Of a stretch of DNA of 14,452 nt, positions 6,278 to 12,727 are shown piece after piece; positions within the stretch are counted from its first letter, which is position 1; each line of letters opens with the position of its first letter. Both the position numbers and the translations under genes were made by a program. The DNA lies in NCBI GenBank assembly GCA_013695575.1, contig JACDAF010000130.1, positions 1 through 14,452 on the forward strand, read 5' to 3'. This stretch comes from Chloroflexota bacterium. Its GTDB lineage: Bacteria; Chloroflexota; Limnocylindria; P2-11E. The notes beneath the pieces are model-generated. The model saw nothing but the letters and a program-made list of their open reading frames with translations. It was not told where the DNA came from and ran no database searches.

Positions 6278-8343
6278 CTGCTGATGGACGTGACGGCGAG
6301 CTTCCCGCCGTGGACCGTGTATGCGAGCTCGCGGCCCTCCGACACGTAGAACGCGGCCGCAGGCGGCAGATCGGCGGGCAGCGCGAACCGCGCGGTCTCG
6401 CGGCCGTCCCGCGTCATCCGCACGACCCGCCTGCCCTCCGCGTCGAGGAGATACAGGGAGCTCTGCGACTCCAGCGCCTGGATGGCCGCTGGACGAGCCG
6501 GCTCACCCTCCCATCGCGCGGTGAAGTCGAGTCGGGACGCCGCGGTCGCGAGACCCTGGCGTCGCAGCCGCAGCACCTCGCCGGTGACCGTCACGATCCA
6601 CACATCACCGTCGACCGCTACCGAGCGCGCCGCATTCGGCGCGAGAGGCGTCGCGATGAAGGGCACGGCGGCGCCGAACCGGCCGGCGCGGTCGGGTTCG
6701 TGCTTCCAGAGCTGGCCACTCACGGAGTCGAGCACGTAGAGGTTGCCCACGAACATGGCGAACCCGGTCACCGACTTCCACCTGTCGCTGTCCGGCGGCG
6801 TGACCTCGACCACCGCGTTGCCCTCCGCCTTCCAGACGCGACGCTGATCGTCGATCGCGTATACGACGTCCTCGATCACGGCGACCGCCACAGGAGCCCC
6901 GACGCTGCGCTGGCCCTTCTGTAGCACCACGCTGGTCTCGATCGGGTCGCCGAAGATGCGCCAGAGGCGGCCGGCAGCGGGGTCCGCCGCATAGATCCCG
7001 TTCCCGGTCGCGGCGAGCTGTCGCGGCTTCGCGTCTGCCGCGATGCGGGCGAGGTCGATGCCCACGTCCGAGAGCCGGTCGACGAGGTTCGCGATCTCCG
7101 TGCGAAACGCAGCGAGCCGCTGTTCCTCGGCGGCGGCCGAGCGCGAGAGTTGCTCCACACGCTCCGCCGCCGAGGCGAGCCGCTCCTTCGCCCGCTCGCG
7201 ATCGGGTACCTGCTGGGTCATGAGCCGTCGCGCGGACGCGATGTCCTCCTCGACGCCAAGCGCCGCGCTGCGGTAGTCCGCGAAGACCTGGTTCGCCTGG
7301 TAGTCACGAAGAACGATGCCGGCGATCCCGATGCTGATCACGAGCAGCGCCGCGGCGAACATCGTCGTCAGGAGCCGCTGACGAGCGACCCGCTGGCGCG
7401 CCGTGTCGGGCGCGCGTGGGAGCGACGCACCCCGCATTGGTACGGGCTCGAGCCCGATCGCGACGCTCTTCGTCACCGCCGTGGGCGTCGCAGGTGCGGC
7501 CGTGGCCCTCACGCTGGTCGCGACCCGTGGACGCCGGCGCCACACCCAGTCGAGCCCTGTGCGGATGGTCTCGGCGGCCGAGACCTCAGCCGTCATGACC
7601 TGCGCGGGGGCGGACGCGACGCGGGCCGCCGCCCCTCTCGCATGGGTCATCTCGACGAGCAGCACGGCATCGCTGCCCGTCAGGCCTTCGGCGACGAAGC
7701 GGTTGTGTAGGTGCTCCGCGGCAGCGCGCGGGTGCAGCGACACGACGGCGCTCTTGAGTGCTTCGGCGCCGAGACCCTCGACGAGCCCGCCGGACGCGAG
7801 AACGAGCGTGTCGCCGGTCTCGATCTTCTGCCGCCAGATCGGCGGAAGCAGATCGGGGTCTGCGCCCAGCGAGGTCGCCTGACGCGTCGTGGTGCGGTGG
7901 ACGAAATCCGCGAGCTCCCCCGGCTCCTCACCGGGGAGGAAGAGCCGGGCGTGCCGGACCAGGAACACCTGGCTGGCGCCGATCCGGGCCGCATATGCCT
8001 CGCCGCCCACGAAGACGGCACACGCGCAGTGGAGGAGCGGCGCGGCGCGGACCTCCTTGAGGCGTTGTGCCGCGCGCAGGTTCGCGCTCCGCAGCGCCTT
8101 GCGCAGCGATGCCTCGATGCCAGCCGAGAGGTCGGCGTAGTACCCGTCGCGTGTGAGCTGCGCGAGCTCGCTCGCGAGCGCGAGCGCTGCCGGGCTGCCG
8201 GAGGGAGCCTCGCTGAGGAAGTAGAAGCGCCCCTTCGTCCGCATTGCCGCGCCGATCTCGGGCTCGTGGACCAGGATGACGTCCGAGCCGCGCCGCACGT
8301 CGGCGGTGCTGCCGACCTTCGTCGCGAAGCTGGCCTGCTTCAT
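6274..8343 (-). CDS. Degenerate PP2C (PPM)-like domain - transmembrane helix - coiled coil - propeller-like protein
   Basis: This 689-residue protein starts at ATG 8343, just after a promoter-like TAGACT. A longer in-frame extension of 26 residues to 8421 lies inside the upstream gene and lacks support. Residues 1-233 follow the PPM phosphatase pattern, but the metal-binding acidic residues are replaced: LSEAPSGS (43-50) where VADGMGG is expected, IGASQVFL (121-128) for GDSRxYL, LASGGL (182-187) for CSDGL, and GSDAVLLV (223-230) for DNxTxxV. It is therefore probably a pseudophosphatase. A basic, Ala/Pro-rich linker leads to one membrane helix (about 323-345), a coiled coil (about 357-434) and roughly six beta repeats (near 444, 489, 527, 574, 623, 665) suggesting a propeller. 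The predicted topology is N-terminus inside, propeller outside. It heads the rhomboid-DUF151-lysA transcript. A role in transmembrane signalling is inferred; no specific function is known to me. Confidence 0.75.
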   Translation of the reverse strand: MKQASFATKVGSTADVRRGSDVILVHEPEIGAAMRTKGRFYFLSEAPSGSPAALALASELAQLTRDGYYADLSAGIEASLRKALRSANLRAAQRLKEVRAAPLLHCACAVFVGGEAYAARIGASQVFLVRHARLFLPGEEPGELADFVHRTTTRQATSLGADPDLLPPIWRQKIETGDTLVLASGGLVEGLGAEALKSAVVSLHPRAAAEHLHNRFVAEGLTGSDAVLLVEMTHARGAAARVASAPAQVMTAEVSAAETIRTGLDWVWRRRPRVATSVRATAAPATPTAVTKSVAIGLEPVPMRGASLPRAPDTARQRVARQRLLTTMFAAALLVISIGIAGIVLRDYQANQVFADYRSAALGVEEDIASARRLMTQQVPDRERAKERLASAAERVEQLSRSAAAEEQRLAAFRTEIANLVDRLSDVGIDLARIAADAKPRQLAATGNGIYAADPAAGRLWRIFGDPIETSVVLQKGQRSVGAPVAVAVIEDVVYAIDDQRRVWKAEGNAVVEVTPPDSDRWKSVTGFAMFVGNLYVLDSVSGQLWKHEPDRAGRFGAAVPFIATPLAPNAARSVAVDGDVWIVTVTGEVLRLRRQGLATAASRLDFTARWEGEPARPAAIQALESQSSLYLLDAEGRRVVRMTRDGRETARFALPADLPPAAAFYVSEGRELAYTVHGGKLAVTSISR

Positions 8344-8351
8344 CGCGACCG

Positions 8352-8357
8352 AGTCTA
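8352..8357 (-). promoter_or_regulatory. Putative -10 box (TAGACT) for the PP2C-like gene
   Basis: TAGACT on the minus strand ends eight bases before the ATG at 8343, inside the 22-base gap after the M23 peptidase stop. This gives a leaderless or nearly leaderless transcript. No Shine-Dalgarno and no -35 are evident. Confidence 0.5.
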
Positions 8358-8365
8358 GATTCGCG

Positions 8366-9670
8366 TCAGCGGGGCGGGAGGACGCTCCGGGGGTCGATCG
8401 CCTCGGTGCCGCGGCGGACAACGAAGTGCAGGTGCGGGCCCGTGGTCACGCCGGTCATGCCGATCGCGCCGAGGTGGTCGCCTGGCTCGACAAGGTCGCC
8501 AACGCGCACGGATGGCCGCAGAGCGGCGTCGTCGAGGTGGCCGTACAGCGTGACGATGCCGCCTTCGTGCGCGACTATCACGATCATCGCGCCGTCGGAC
8601 AGGTGGCCCACGAAAGCCACCCGACCAGCTGCGGCCACGAGAACGGGCGTGCCGAGCGGCGCGGCGATATCGATGCCGTCATGGAAGTGGGCATAGGCGA
8701 CGCCCTGGTACGTCGCGCCGGGCTCGAGCGCGAGCGAGCTCGGGCCGAACTCCTGGGTCACCACGCCGCGTGTCGGCCACAGGACGCGGTCGGCACGCGG
8801 CAGCGCCACGCCCGTGCGCTGCGCGATCTCGGCCATGAGGCCCAGCGACTCCTCATGCGCACGTGCGATCTCCAGGGCGAGGTCCTTCAGCACCTCGACC
8901 TCTACGCGGCTCACGTCACGGCCGGCCTTCGCGGCCTCGGCGAGCCTGGTGGCCCGCCCGATGAGCTTCGCGATCCTGGTGTCCTTGGCCCCGAGCGTCT
9001 CGGTGAGTGCCCGGAGCTCCGCCTCCGTCGCGACGAGGCTGTCGCGCAATCGCGTTTGCTCGGCAGCGAGCGTGCGGAGCTCGATGAGCAGTGTTTGCTC
9101 GTGGCTGGTGATCGCGGCCAGCGACTCGTTGTGCTTCACCGCGTCGACCAGGGAGCCGGTCTCCAGCAGCACCTGCAGCGTGCTCGTGCGTGATTGGCGG
9201 TAGGCCAGCTGCAGCACGCGAGCGAGGAGCGTCCGCCGCTCGCTCTCGCGCGCGCGAAGCGTGCCAAGTGTCGTCTCGAGAGCGGCCCGCTCCACGACGA
9301 CCGCGGCGAGCCGCTCGTCGACGTAGCGGCGCTCGACCTGAGCCTGCATGACCACGATCTCCAGCCGTTCGAGGAGCGACGCGGCGGCGATCCGGGACTG
9401 CGCGGCCTCGATCTCCGCAGGCGACAGCGTCGGCGCCGGCGACGCCGTGGGCGATGCGGTCGGTGACCCTGTCACGACAGCCGTCGGCGTTGACGTCACG
9501 GTCGGGCTCGAGGTTGGCGCGGGTGTCCGCGTCGTGGATGGCACGGGAGATGGTGTGGGAGAGAGTGTGGGGGATGGAGACGGACTCGGATCGTCTGCAC
9601 GTGCGGCGGTCGCCGACGTGAGCACGAGGATGAGCGCGAGCACGACGGCGGGCAGGAGCGATCTCGTCAC
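8366..9670 (-). CDS. Secreted M23 (lysostaphin/LytM-type) metallopeptidase with coiled coils
   Basis: This 434-residue protein has a signal peptide (hydrophobic core 5-20, probable cleavage after ARA at 25). A Ser/Thr/Pro-rich segment (27-84) probably forms an extended, perhaps glycosylated, tether. Long coiled-coil helices (about 85-285) follow, then a C-terminal M23 domain (about 298-434). The zinc ligands H330 and D334 (HDGID) and H415, with catalytic H378 (YGHL) and H413 (GPHLHF), are all present, so it should be an active peptidoglycan endopeptidase, unlike inactive EnvC-type activators. The start is the GTG at 9670 with AAGG a few bases upstream. It lies 64 bases after dciA and 22 bases before the PP2C-like gene. 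Likely roles are cell-wall remodelling or division; the partner is unknown. Confidence 0.92.
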   Translation of the reverse strand: MTRSLLPAVVLALILVLTSATAARADDPSPSPSPTLSPTPSPVPSTTRTPAPTSSPTVTSTPTAVVTGSPTASPTASPAPTLSPAEIEAAQSRIAAASLLERLEIVVMQAQVERRYVDERLAAVVVERAALETTLGTLRARESERRTLLARVLQLAYRQSRTSTLQVLLETGSLVDAVKHNESLAAITSHEQTLLIELRTLAAEQTRLRDSLVATEAELRALTETLGAKDTRIAKLIGRATRLAEAAKAGRDVSRVEVEVLKDLALEIARAHEESLGLMAEIAQRTGVALPRADRVLWPTRGVVTQEFGPSSLALEPGATYQGVAYAHFHDGIDIAAPLGTPVLVAAAGRVAFVGHLSDGAMIVIVAHEGGIVTLYGHLDDAALRPSVRVGDLVEPGDHLGAIGMTGVTTGPHLHFVVRRGTEAIDPRSVLPPR

Positions 9671-9734
9671 GGACCCTTGATGGTGTCATGCGCCGCGTCG
9701 GAATACCGCCGCCGCCATTGAGATGTCGATCAGC

Positions 9735-10037
9735 TCACGGACGTTCTGGCGCTCGTTCGCCTGGTACGGAGCGGATCCGGCGGACCCCGCTGGCCGGCGG
9801 CAGCCGCCGGACGAGCTCACGCTCGCGCAGCCGTATCTCGGCCGCCCAGTGCGCCGTTGGGACGGCGACGACGAGAGTGTGGCCCTCCACGCGGATCGCG
9901 CGGGTGTGCTCCGCGTCGGTGCCGAGCACGTCGCGGGCGACCAGCCACCACGCCTCGACGGCATCCGCGCGGGCGAGCTCCTGCTCCAGGCCAAGGGCGC
10001 GCAGCACCCGCTGCACCGCGCTCCCGAGCGGCCTCAT
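9735..10037 (-). CDS. dciA: DUF721 / DciA-family protein, putative replicative helicase loader
   Basis: This 100-residue protein has the DUF721 core: an N-terminal helix (VQRVLRALGL, 8-17), the EAWWLVARDVLG block (28-39), EHTRAIRVEGHTLVVAVPT (43-61) and HWAAEIRLRERELV (63-76). DciA is the helicase operator found in bacteria that lack DnaC or DnaI; it binds DnaB and helps load it on DNA. Its ATG overlaps the recF stop as ATGA, so it is translationally coupled to recF. This gene order (dnaA-dnaN-recF-DUF721) is well known in actinobacteria. There, gyrB usually follows, while here an M23 peptidase does. It is short because it consists almost wholly of the KH-like core with a small basic tail. 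Its frame is open upstream through recF, so the true start rests on the ATGA overlap and family length. Confidence 0.85.
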   Translation of the reverse strand: MRPLGSAVQRVLRALGLEQELARADAVEAWWLVARDVLGTDAEHTRAIRVEGHTLVVAVPTAHWAAEIRLRERELVRRLPPASGVRRIRSVPGERAPERP

Positions 10038-11212
10038 GGCGCGAGCGGGATCTGGACGAGGTGTGCGCCGGCGACCACCGAGGGCGGCAGCCCGGCGGGA
10101 AGCGCGGCCGTGAGCAGCGTTTGCGCGTCGGGGGGGAGTGCGGCGACCAGCGCCTCGCGACGTGCCGGATCGAGCTCCGAGAGGACGTCGTCCAGCACGA
10201 AGATCGGTGGATCTCCCGTGCGATCGCGCAGCCACTCCGCCTCGGCGAGCTTCAGCGCGAGCACCGCGCTGCGTTGCTCGCCACGCGAGGCGAACGCTGA
10301 GAGCGGGCGTCCTTCTCCGGTCACACTCAGATCCTCGCGATGCGGACCGACGAGTGTGGTCCCACGCCAGAGCTCCCGGTCGCGCTTCTCGCGCACCAGC
10401 GCCTGGAAACGCTGCTCGCGCTCCTCGACGGTGCGGCCACCCGCCTGCGCGACGTACGCGAGCGCCGTGCCGCCCGCACCGGCGAAACGGCTCGCGGCCG
10501 CGTCGAAGGCCGGGATCAGCTCGTCCACAGCATGCTGGCGACGGAGCGAGATCCGCGCCGCGAGGCGGCACAGCTCGCTATCCCAGAAGGCGGTTTCCGC
10601 CACGGGCACGAAGTCGTCCATCTCTTCGGCGTCGCGGCGGGCGGCCGCGGCGCGTAGCAGAGCGTTCCGCTGCTCGAGCACGCGTGTGTATTCGCGGGTG
10701 TCGGCGCGGTGCCCGCGATCGACCTGTCCGATCATCGCGTCGAGGTAGCGACGCCGCGCCGCTGGAGCGGCCGTCAGCAGCTCGACGTCTTCGGGAAAGA
10801 ACGCGACCACGACGATCTCGCCGAGTGCGTCCTCGGCCCGCCTTCCAGCTCCGTTGATGAGGTACCGTCGCGGCCGGCGTCGCTCTCCCGGCGCCGGCGA
10901 GAAAAGGAGGACCTCGACGCGCTTCGTCTCGATCGACGGCGGTCCGCCAGGGTCCGGCCCAGCCGTCCCCGGTCGGCGGTAGGCCCGCTCCACTGTCGCG
11001 GATGCGCGGGCGAGCGTCGCGCCCCAGCGCACGAGCTCGGGGTCCTCACGCGCGCGTGGCGAATCCCCGCGTGCGAGAAGATGTATCGCCTCGAGGAGAT
11101 TGGTCTTCCCTTGGCCGTTCGGACCGACGAAGGCGGTCACGCCGGGACGGAGCTCGAGGCGCGCGTGCTCGTAGCTGCGGAAGTCTTCCAGCACGAGCTC
11201 TGTAACGCGCAT
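10034..11212 (-). CDS. recF: DNA replication/repair protein RecF
   Basis: RecF is an SMC/ABC-type ATPase that helps RecO and RecR load RecA at gapped DNA and stalled forks. The 392-residue protein starts VTELVLEDFRSYEHARLEL as expected. It has Walker A GPNGQGKT (30-37), the family segment FFPEDVELLTAAPAARRRYL (138-157), the ABC signature SRGEQRS (309-315), Walker B IFVLDD (337-342) and D-loop SELD (345-348). Length is normal (about 360-400). A slightly long Pro/Gly-rich insertion sits at about 80-95. It is 84 bases downstream of dnaN, with a hairpin in the gap, and overlaps dciA. GAGG directly abuts the ATG, so initiation may be weak. Confidence 0.97.
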   Translation of the reverse strand: MRVTELVLEDFRSYEHARLELRPGVTAFVGPNGQGKTNLLEAIHLLARGDSPRAREDPELVRWGATLARASATVERAYRRPGTAGPDPGGPPSIETKRVEVLLFSPAPGERRRPRRYLINGAGRRAEDALGEIVVVAFFPEDVELLTAAPAARRRYLDAMIGQVDRGHRADTREYTRVLEQRNALLRAAAARRDAEEMDDFVPVAETAFWDSELCRLAARISLRRQHAVDELIPAFDAAASRFAGAGGTALAYVAQAGGRTVEEREQRFQALVREKRDRELWRGTTLVGPHREDLSVTGEGRPLSAFASRGEQRSAVLALKLAEAEWLRDRTGDPPIFVLDDVLSELDPARREALVAALPPDAQTLLTAALPAGLPPSVVAGAHLVQIPLAP

Positions 11213-11223
11213 CCTCAGGCGGG

Positions 11224-11240
11224 GCCGGGCTTTGCCCGGC
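11224..11240. terminator. GC-rich hairpin between dnaN and recF (possible attenuator)
   Basis: GCCGGGC, a three-base loop and GCCCGGC make a perfect 7-bp stem in the 84-base gap, ending 11 bases before the recF start codon. No U-tract follows, so it is not a classical intrinsic terminator. It could pause transcription, stabilise the dnaN 3' end or limit recF translation. Confidence 0.3.
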
Positions 11241-11296
11241 TGAAGCCGCAGGGGTCCCCAAGACCGGAGCAGACGACCCCCCCGCAGGTCATGGGG

Positions 11297-12424
11297 CTAG
11301 CTCGGTATGCGGAGCGGCATCACCACATGAAGGTAGCTTTCGTCGCCGACCACCTTGAGGACGCCGGGCGCAAGTGGTCCGCCTAGCTCGAGCGTGATCT
11401 CAGGGGCCGTCAGTGAGCCGAGCGCCTCTGAGACGAAGCGCGAGTTGAATGCGATGGTCGTGGCCTGGCCATCGACAGTCGCGTCGACGCGGCCCGTCTG
11501 ATCGCCGACCTCGGCCGCGGTGGCACTGATCACGAGCGGCGCTTCGTGTGAGGGATCGACCTGGAAACGCACGATGTTCGCCGCGTCGCGTGCGAAGAAT
11601 GATGCCAACCGCGTCGCGTTCAGCAGCTCCTCGCGCTGGACGACAACGCGCGTTTGCGGCGCAGCCGATGGGATCACTTGCTTGTAGTTGGGGAATTGCC
11701 CTTCGATGATCCGGGACACGATGTCAGCCTCATTCGTGTGGAAGATCACCTGGCTCTTGTTCGGCGTCACGAAGACGTCGACTGGTTCATCGACGTCACC
11801 GAGCACTCGCTCGAGCTCCATGTAGCTACGGGCCGGCACGATCACCTCTATCGGGTCCTCCAAGCGCTCAAGGACACGACCATGCCGGACCGAGAGGCGA
11901 TAAGGGTCCGCGGCGGCCATAGTGATCATGTCGCCGGCGATGGTCGTAAGGACACCCGTAAGCACGGGACGGCTGTCGTCGGTCGCCGCGACGAATGCGA
12001 CCTCACGGATCATCCGTCGGAGCGTTCCTTGTGCGATACGGGTGGTCGGTTTCTCTGGGATCGCGGGAATGATCGGAAACTCCTCCGCGTCAAGGCCCTT
12101 CATGTTCGCTTCGTGCTGACCGCTCTTGAGATGCAGGGTCTTTGTGCGCACATTCAGCGAAAGCTCGATGTTCCCCGCGGGAAGGTTGTTCACGAAGTCG
12201 GTGAAGAGCCGTGCCGGCACCGTGATCGCGCCGTCGTCTTCGACCTTCGCCGGGACCCAGCAATTCACACCGATCTCCAGATTCGTCGCGGTGAGCTTCA
12301 GGCGACCCGCGTCGGTTCGCAGCAGCACGTTGCTCAGGATCGGGAGCGTGCCGCGGCTGGATACCGCGCGCCCAACGATCTGCAGTCCTCGCGCTAGGTT
12401 CTCTTGGAGACAGGTGACTTTCAC
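11297..12424 (-). CDS. dnaN: DNA polymerase III beta subunit (sliding clamp)
   Basis: DnaN forms the dimeric ring that tethers DNA polymerase III to DNA and docks many repair proteins. The 375-residue protein has three clamp repeats (about 1-120, 128-245, 247-375). It begins VKVTCLQENLARGLQIVGRA and shows GTLPILSNVLL (25-35), the segment TDDSRPVLTGVL and, at the end, LHVVMPLR, the hydrophobic C-terminal strand of the binding pocket. The GTG start has GGGGAGG (12430-12436) five bases upstream. It lies next to oriC and downstream of dnaA in the usual order. It may be transcribed both with dnaA and from a promoter within oriC. Confidence 0.98.
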   Translation of the reverse strand: MKVTCLQENLARGLQIVGRAVSSRGTLPILSNVLLRTDAGRLKLTATNLEIGVNCWVPAKVEDDGAITVPARLFTDFVNNLPAGNIELSLNVRTKTLHLKSGQHEANMKGLDAEEFPIIPAIPEKPTTRIAQGTLRRMIREVAFVAATDDSRPVLTGVLTTIAGDMITMAAADPYRLSVRHGRVLERLEDPIEVIVPARSYMELERVLGDVDEPVDVFVTPNKSQVIFHTNEADIVSRIIEGQFPNYKQVIPSAAPQTRVVVQREELLNATRLASFFARDAANIVRFQVDPSHEAPLVISATAAEVGDQTGRVDATVDGQATTIAFNSRFVSEALGSLTAPEITLELGGPLAPGVLKVVGDESYLHVVMPLRIPS

Positions 12425-12445
12425 GCAACCCTCCCCGCTAAGTGG

Positions 12446-12451
12446 GTATTA
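12446..12451 (-). promoter_or_regulatory. Weak candidate -10 box for dnaN
   Basis: TAATAC on the minus strand lies 21 bases before the dnaN GTG. No -35 is apparent. Confidence 0.2.
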
Positions 12452-12471
12452 GAGATGTAGGTACTCCGCCG

Positions 12472-12486
12472 TAGTCGTAGTAGTGG
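12472..12486 (+). promoter_or_regulatory. DnaA-trio-like triplet array
   Basis: The plus strand reads TAG TCG TAG TAG TGG in register and runs straight into the DnaA-like box at 12487. Read outward from the box, the strand is 3'-GGT GAT GAT GCT GAT-5', the polarity described for DnaA-trios (3'-GAT-5') in the Bacillus subtilis unwinding region. Three of five triplets are exact. Confidence 0.45.
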
Positions 12487-12495
12487 TGTGGACTA
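12487..12495 (-). promoter_or_regulatory. Degenerate DnaA box (TAGTCCACA)
   Basis: It has two mismatches to TTATCCACA, in reverse orientation, directly next to the triplet array. Confidence 0.5.
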
Positions 12496-12529
12496 TGGCG
12501 TTTCGTGCTCGGATCGTGCTCAGCACCAC

Positions 12530-12538
12530 TGTGGACAG
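12530..12538 (-). promoter_or_regulatory. Degenerate DnaA box (CTGTCCACA)
   Basis: It has two mismatches to the consensus, in reverse orientation, 43 bases (about four helical turns) from the box at 12487. Confidence 0.5.
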
Positions 12539-12552
12539 GGCCGGGAGGGCCA

Positions 12553-12589
12553 GCGGACACTGCTGGAGGGGCGGGGTTCGAATGTCCGC
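12553..12589. repeat. 7-bp inverted repeat inside oriC
   Basis: GCGGACA (12553-12559) and TGTCCGC (12583-12589) are perfect complements separated by 23 bases. They sit between the two groups of DnaA boxes. A binding site or cruciform-forming spacer is possible; chance is also possible. Confidence 0.35.
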
Positions 12590-12632
12590 AAGAGTGACAC
12601 TCGGGCATCCTTGTAACGCTCCTGCGGCCATG

Positions 12633-12641
12633 CTGTCCACA
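12633..12641 (+). promoter_or_regulatory. Degenerate DnaA box (CTGTCCACA)
   Basis: It has two mismatches, the same orientation as the two perfect boxes, and starts 20 bases before the first of them. Confidence 0.6.
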
Positions 12642-12652
12642 AAGCGGCCACC

Positions 12653-12661
12653 TTATCCACA
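12653..12661 (+). promoter_or_regulatory. DnaA box (perfect TTATCCACA)
   Basis: Exact match to the consensus high-affinity DnaA box. Confidence 0.9.
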
Positions 12662-12673
12662 GCGAAGAGGCCC

Positions 12674-12682
12674 TTATCCACA
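12674..12682 (+). promoter_or_regulatory. DnaA box (perfect TTATCCACA)
   Basis: Exact match, starting 21 bases after the previous perfect box in the same orientation. It is followed by the palindrome ACATATGT. Confidence 0.9.
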
Positions 12683-12727
12683 CATATGTACGGCGTGTGT
12701 GCTCGACGGGGGCACCGGGCGATCGCC

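Larger units (their letters stand above)
12425..12727. other. Putative chromosomal replication origin (oriC)
   Basis: This 303-base non-coding region lies between dnaA and dnaN, the commonest oriC site. It contains two perfect TTATCCACA boxes and three degenerate boxes. Two boxes near dnaN point one way and three near dnaA point the other. The three dnaA-side boxes start 20 and 21 bases apart, so they lie on one face of the helix. Triplets resembling DnaA-trios abut the outermost box on the dnaN side, within the least GC-rich part (about 12441-12486), which would be the unwinding element. ACATATGT (12682-12689) joins the last box. The call rests on position and boxes; GC skew was not computed. 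Confidence 0.88.

Noticed and set aside
8344..8421. 26-residue N-terminal extension of the PP2C-like protein
   Set aside because: It is Ser/Ala/Pro-rich, lies partly within the M23 gene, and would place the TAGACT promoter-like box inside the coding region. The ATG at 8343 fits better.
9686..9994. 102-codon minus-strand frame overlapping dciA and the gap to the M23 gene
   Set aside because: Most of it is out of frame with the well-supported DUF721 core. Only its last 19 or so codons lie beyond dciA, and they have no ribosome site of their own.
12575..12583. GGTTCGAAT in oriC resembling a tRNA T-arm
   Set aside because: No matching T-stem, anticodon arm or acceptor stem can be folded around it.
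12718..12727. Palindrome GGCGATCGCC next to the dnaA stop, containing the HIP1-like GCGATCGC
   Set aside because: GCGATCGC appears elsewhere in the window inside genes and is expected at this GC content; no function is implied.
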